Assembly (NCBI RefSeq): GCF_000298215.1
Contig: NZ_BAHD01000004.1
Span: forward strand, 62,001 to 126,000
Length of the DNA: 64,000 nucleotides
Direction: 5' to 3'
DNA from: Kineosphaera limosa NBRC 100340
GTDB lineage: Bacteria > Actinomycetota > Actinomycetes > Actinomycetales > Dermatophilaceae
Made by a program: the position numbers and the translations under genes. Below are positions 61,514 through 64,000 of the stretch, one piece after another; the stretch's first letter is position 1, and every line of letters begins with the position of its first letter. Under the pieces are notes generated by a model. It saw only the letters and a program-made list of their open reading frames with translations. It did no database searches and had not been told where the DNA came from.

Positions 61514-63514
61514 ATGCGTGACGGGGAAGCGTTGGGTCTCATGAGCAGACGAGGCGAACGCCGCGATGCGCCGGCGACAGGCCTGCTGAGCCGTCGGAGC
61601 CGCAGCCTTCGGGGCATGGCCATCGCCGTGGCGTTGGCACTCTTCGCAGGCAGCGGTCTCGTTGGCTGGTGGTGGCACGGCATGCGTCAGAGCGACCTGG
61701 CGCTGGACAGCGCTCGTTCCTTCGCGGCACAGGTCGCGGATGACCTCCAAGGCGGTCGACCGCTGGCGGGACTTGACGGCGCCCCCGACGCCGAGGAGAT
61801 GGCGACACTCCTCGAAGGGATGGGCAAGATCCCCCACGCCGTCACTGTGGCAGGGGTCGACCTCGACGAGGACCGGAAGAAGGGCGTTGTCACTCTCAAT
61901 CACGAGTGGCGGGTACACGCGGACAAGACTCCGTGGGCGTACCCCACCACGGTGGCTATCGAGCGGGACGGCGAGAGTTGGCGCAGTGGCTGGGACGCCG
62001 AGATCCTGGTGCCCGGCCTTCGGGAGGGTGAGAACCTGAGGGCTCGCCGCCTGCTGGCTGCCCGTGGCGAGATCCTGGGGGATGGCGACGCCTCGCTGGT
62101 CACCGCTCGCCCGGTCGTGCGGATCGGCATCGACCGAGGGGAGGCCTCGTCGAAGGCTGCCGCAGCCCGCAGCGCGCGCACGGTGGCTCGGCTCGTCGAT
62201 GTCGACCAAGGCCCCTTCGTGGCCGCCGTCGTGGGTGCCGGTCCCAAGGCGTTCGTCGAGGCCATCACACTGCGCGCGGACACCACGGGCATCGACTCAC
62301 TGAGCATCGAGATGGACTCCATCGACGGGGCCCGAGTCATCGAAGACGTGCTGCCTCTGGCCCCGAGCAGCACTTTCGCACGCCCGATCCTCGGCAGTGT
62401 TGGCCCGGCGACCGCCGAGCAGGTAGAGCAGTCCAAGGGCGCGGTTCGCGCTGGAGACATCGTCGGCCTGGGCGGCTTGCAAGCCGCCCAGAACAAGCGA
62501 CTCCAAGGCATCCCGGGGTACGTCGTCGAAGCGGTGAAGGACGACGGCTCCACCCGCGAGCTGCACGCCGTCGACGCCAAGCACGGCCAGTCGGTCCGCA
62601 CCACCCTGAGCGAGGAGCAACAGTCCGCTGCGGAAGCCACCCTGGCCCACATCAAGCCCGCCAGCGCGATCGTGGCGATCCGTCCTTCAGACGGCCACGT
62701 CCTGGCCGCGGCTAGCGGACCCGGCAGCAAGGGGTATTCGACTGCCACCCTGGGGCAGTACGCGCCAGGCTCAACCTTCAAGGCTGTGACCGCCCTGGCC
62801 CTGCTCCGCAACGGCCTAACCCCGCAGAGCAGCGTGCCCTGCACAACCACGACGACCGCTGATGGACGGTCCTTCAAGAACTACGACAACTATCCCGCCA
62901 CCGGGACCGGGAACATCCCCTTCGCCACCGCGTTCGCCAACTCCTGCAACACCGCCTTCATCGCCGAAAGGGATCGACTGGCGCCCGACTCCCTCTGGGG
63001 CGCTGCTGCCTCACTCGGCCTGACTCAGTCACCTCAGCTCGGAGTCCCGTCCGCGTTGGGAGACGTCCCCGACGCAGATACCGAGGTCGACCTTGCCGCG
63101 GCCATCATCGGCCAGGGCAAGGTGCTGGCTACCCCGCTCGGGATGGCCACCGTGGCGGCCAGCATCCAGCACGGATCGATCGTGACTCCCCGCATGGTCC
63201 TCGACGCCGAGCTCACCCCGACGCCCGCGGTCGTGGCCCCGCTCACTCCCGCGGAGGGCGAGCAGGTCCGCTCACTGATGCGGGGCGTGGTCACCCAAGG
63301 CTCTGCGACCTTCCTCGCCGACGTCCCCGGCGGTCCAGTCCTGGCGAAGACCGGCACCGCCGAGTACGGCACCGACTCCCCACCCAAGACGCACGCCTGG
63401 ATGATCGGGATCCACGACGACCTCGCCGTCGCTGTCTTCGTCGAGGACGGAGCCGGCGGCGCCTCGACGGCCGGCCCCCTCCTGGAGGACTTCCTGCGTC
63501 GGATCGATGGGTGA
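61514..63514 (+). CDS. MecA-like class B penicillin-binding protein
   Basis: Peptidoglycan transpeptidase anchored by one N-terminal membrane helix (about 35-55, MAIAVALALFAGSGLVGWWW). 666 residues. An NTF2-like MecA_N-type domain (about 65-165, NHEWRVHADKTPWAYP) precedes a dimerisation-like region and the transpeptidase domain with S420-T-F-K423, S477-C-N479 and K612-T-G614. This architecture is that of PBP2a/PBP3-like low-affinity enzymes. Start uncertain: ATG 61514 (or TTG 61511), with another ATG at 61541. Divergent from LysR/beta-lactamase-like genes; probably a beta-lactam resistance function, inferred. Confidence 0.85.
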   Translation: MRDGEALGLMSRRGERRDAPATGLLSRRSRSLRGMAIAVALALFAGSGLVGWWWHGMRQSDLALDSARSFAAQVADDLQGGRPLAGLDGAPDAEEMATLLEGMGKIPHAVTVAGVDLDEDRKKGVVTLNHEWRVHADKTPWAYPTTVAIERDGESWRSGWDAEILVPGLREGENLRARRLLAARGEILGDGDASLVTARPVVRIGIDRGEASSKAAAARSARTVARLVDVDQGPFVAAVVGAGPKAFVEAITLRADTTGIDSLSIEMDSIDGARVIEDVLPLAPSSTFARPILGSVGPATAEQVEQSKGAVRAGDIVGLGGLQAAQNKRLQGIPGYVVEAVKDDGSTRELHAVDAKHGQSVRTTLSEEQQSAAEATLAHIKPASAIVAIRPSDGHVLAAASGPGSKGYSTATLGQYAPGSTFKAVTALALLRNGLTPQSSVPCTTTTTADGRSFKNYDNYPATGTGNIPFATAFANSCNTAFIAERDRLAPDSLWGAAASLGLTQSPQLGVPSALGDVPDADTEVDLAAAIIGQGKVLATPLGMATVAASIQHGSIVTPRMVLDAELTPTPAVVAPLTPAEGEQVRSLMRGVVTQGSATFLADVPGGPVLAKTGTAEYGTDSPPKTHAWMIGIHDDLAVAVFVEDGAGGASTAGPLLEDFLRRIDG

Positions 63515-63524
63515 CGATGCTGTG

Positions 63525-64000
63525 ATGACGACACCAGGCCAGGCGCAGGCAGCATGGCCAAGGGCCGGAGCGGCAGCGGTCGCGCTCGCCATCCTTGTCG
63601 CGGTGCTGGGCTGCTTCGCTCCACCGGTGGTCATCGGGGGCCTCCTGGCTCCCCCCTTCGCAGTCCACGCAAGCTTGGTCGTGGGAGCCCTCGTTGCCGC
63701 GGTCTGGATCGGGGTGCAGACCGGCCGACCCAGGGTCCCGGGACTTATCGGCACCGGGCTCCTCTGCCTCTCTCTTGTGTGCCTCCACTCGTCGGAGTCC
63801 CTGATGACGACGACATTCACGATCCTCGAACCCGCCGGCGCGGACGGCTGCCGCGTCGTGGCCCGCGAGTCCGCCTTTCTCATGAGCGGTGACGCGTCAG
63901 TTGGCGCCATCGGTCGCCACGGCGGGCCAGTGTGGATGACGGGCCATTACTTCGTCGACGACGGCGGCACCCCGATCCGTAACGGCGACTACCAGCTGAA
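63525..64000 (+). CDS. Membrane protein of unknown function (partial)
   Basis: Open from ATG 63525 (or GTG 63522) to the right edge, at least 158 residues. Three hydrophobic segments: AAVALAILVAVLGCFAPPVV (about 18-37), an AVHASLVVGALVAAVWIGV segment (about 48-66) and PGLIGTGLLCLSLVCL (about 74-89). The remainder (from about 93) is hydrophilic, beginning with SLMTTTFTILEP, and contains DGCRVVARES and GNGDY-like turns, probably extracellular. It starts 10 nt after the PBP stop, so it belongs to the same transcription unit. I do not recognise the family. Confidence 0.65.
   Translation, partial: MTTPGQAQAAWPRAGAAAVALAILVAVLGCFAPPVVIGGLLAPPFAVHASLVVGALVAAVWIGVQTGRPRVPGLIGTGLLCLSLVCLHSSESLMTTTFTILEPAGADGCRVVARESAFLMSGDASVGAIGRHGGPVWMTGHYFVDDGGTPIRNGDYQL

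Noticed and set aside
1-64000. CRISPR arrays, tRNA/rRNA genes, insertion sequences, phage attachment sites
   Set aside because: No regularly spaced repeats, cloverleaf-like segments, transposase genes or terminal inverted repeats were recognised by eye; a tRNA scan could still reveal something missed.

Overview
This 64 kb window is chromosomal DNA from a high-GC Gram-positive bacterium. Gene content and order (dapA-rnj-ftsK-rimO-pgsA-cinA-clgR, DUF3046-recA-recX-miaB-miaA-dapF, lexA/LysM-nrdR-nrdJ, degV-comEA-comEC), frequent GTG starts and very GC-rich codon use point to Actinomycetota. Micrococcales (Dermatophilaceae/Intrasporangiaceae-like) is my inference; the genus cannot be read from the sequence alone.

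Layout. 1-11.5 kb: partial thyA (minus), a flavin/PNP-oxidase-like protein, dapA-rnj, ftsK, a serine-hydrolase lipoprotein, and the tightly coupled rimO-pgsA-cinA run followed by clgR. 11.5-20.4 kb: the very large helicase gene lhr (minus), DUF3046, a tandem universal stress protein (minus), and recA-recX. 20.4-31 kb: an ABM monooxygenase (minus), miaB-miaA-dapF, gamma-glutamyltransferase, a CLC channel, an RsmC-like methyltransferase (minus) and the proton-pumping pyrophosphatase hppA. 31-38.7 kb is an accessory zone: a frameshifted MHS-type transporter, a DadA-like oxidoreductase, hflX, a damaged RelE-type toxin-antitoxin pair, a relic containing pieces of two genes located further right, an iron-type hydroxyacid-oxoacid transhydrogenase gene, and a vapBC pair with a dead vapC. 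38.7-54 kb: dinG-holA, an LssY_C membrane protein (minus), rpsT, leuS with an apparent attenuator, degV, comEA-comEC, a LysR regulator (minus) and a sirtuin. 54-59.7 kb: lexA (minus) diverging from a LysM protein, then nrdR-nrdJ. 59.7-64 kb: a beta-lactam-type module, LysR plus a signal-less beta-lactamase-like protein diverging from a MecA-like penicillin-binding protein and a partial membrane protein.

How it fits together. DNA-damage control is the main theme. recA and the lexA/LysM region carry LexA-type SOS boxes. In addition, motifs matching the RecA-independent (PafBC-type, RecA-NDp) promoter TTGTCRGTG-N8-TAnnnT lie in front of thyA, dapA, recA and dinG, with weaker versions at lhr and in the lexA/LysM gap. 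In thyA, dapA, dinG and lhr the -10 element ends 6-7 nt before the start codon, implying leaderless, damage-inducible mRNAs for nucleotide supply (thyA), cell wall/RNA turnover (dapA-rnj) and repair helicases. nrdR-nrdJ (B12-dependent ribonucleotide reductase) has its own promoter overlapped by a pair of NrdR-like boxes.

No tRNA, rRNA, CRISPR array or intact insertion sequence was recognised.
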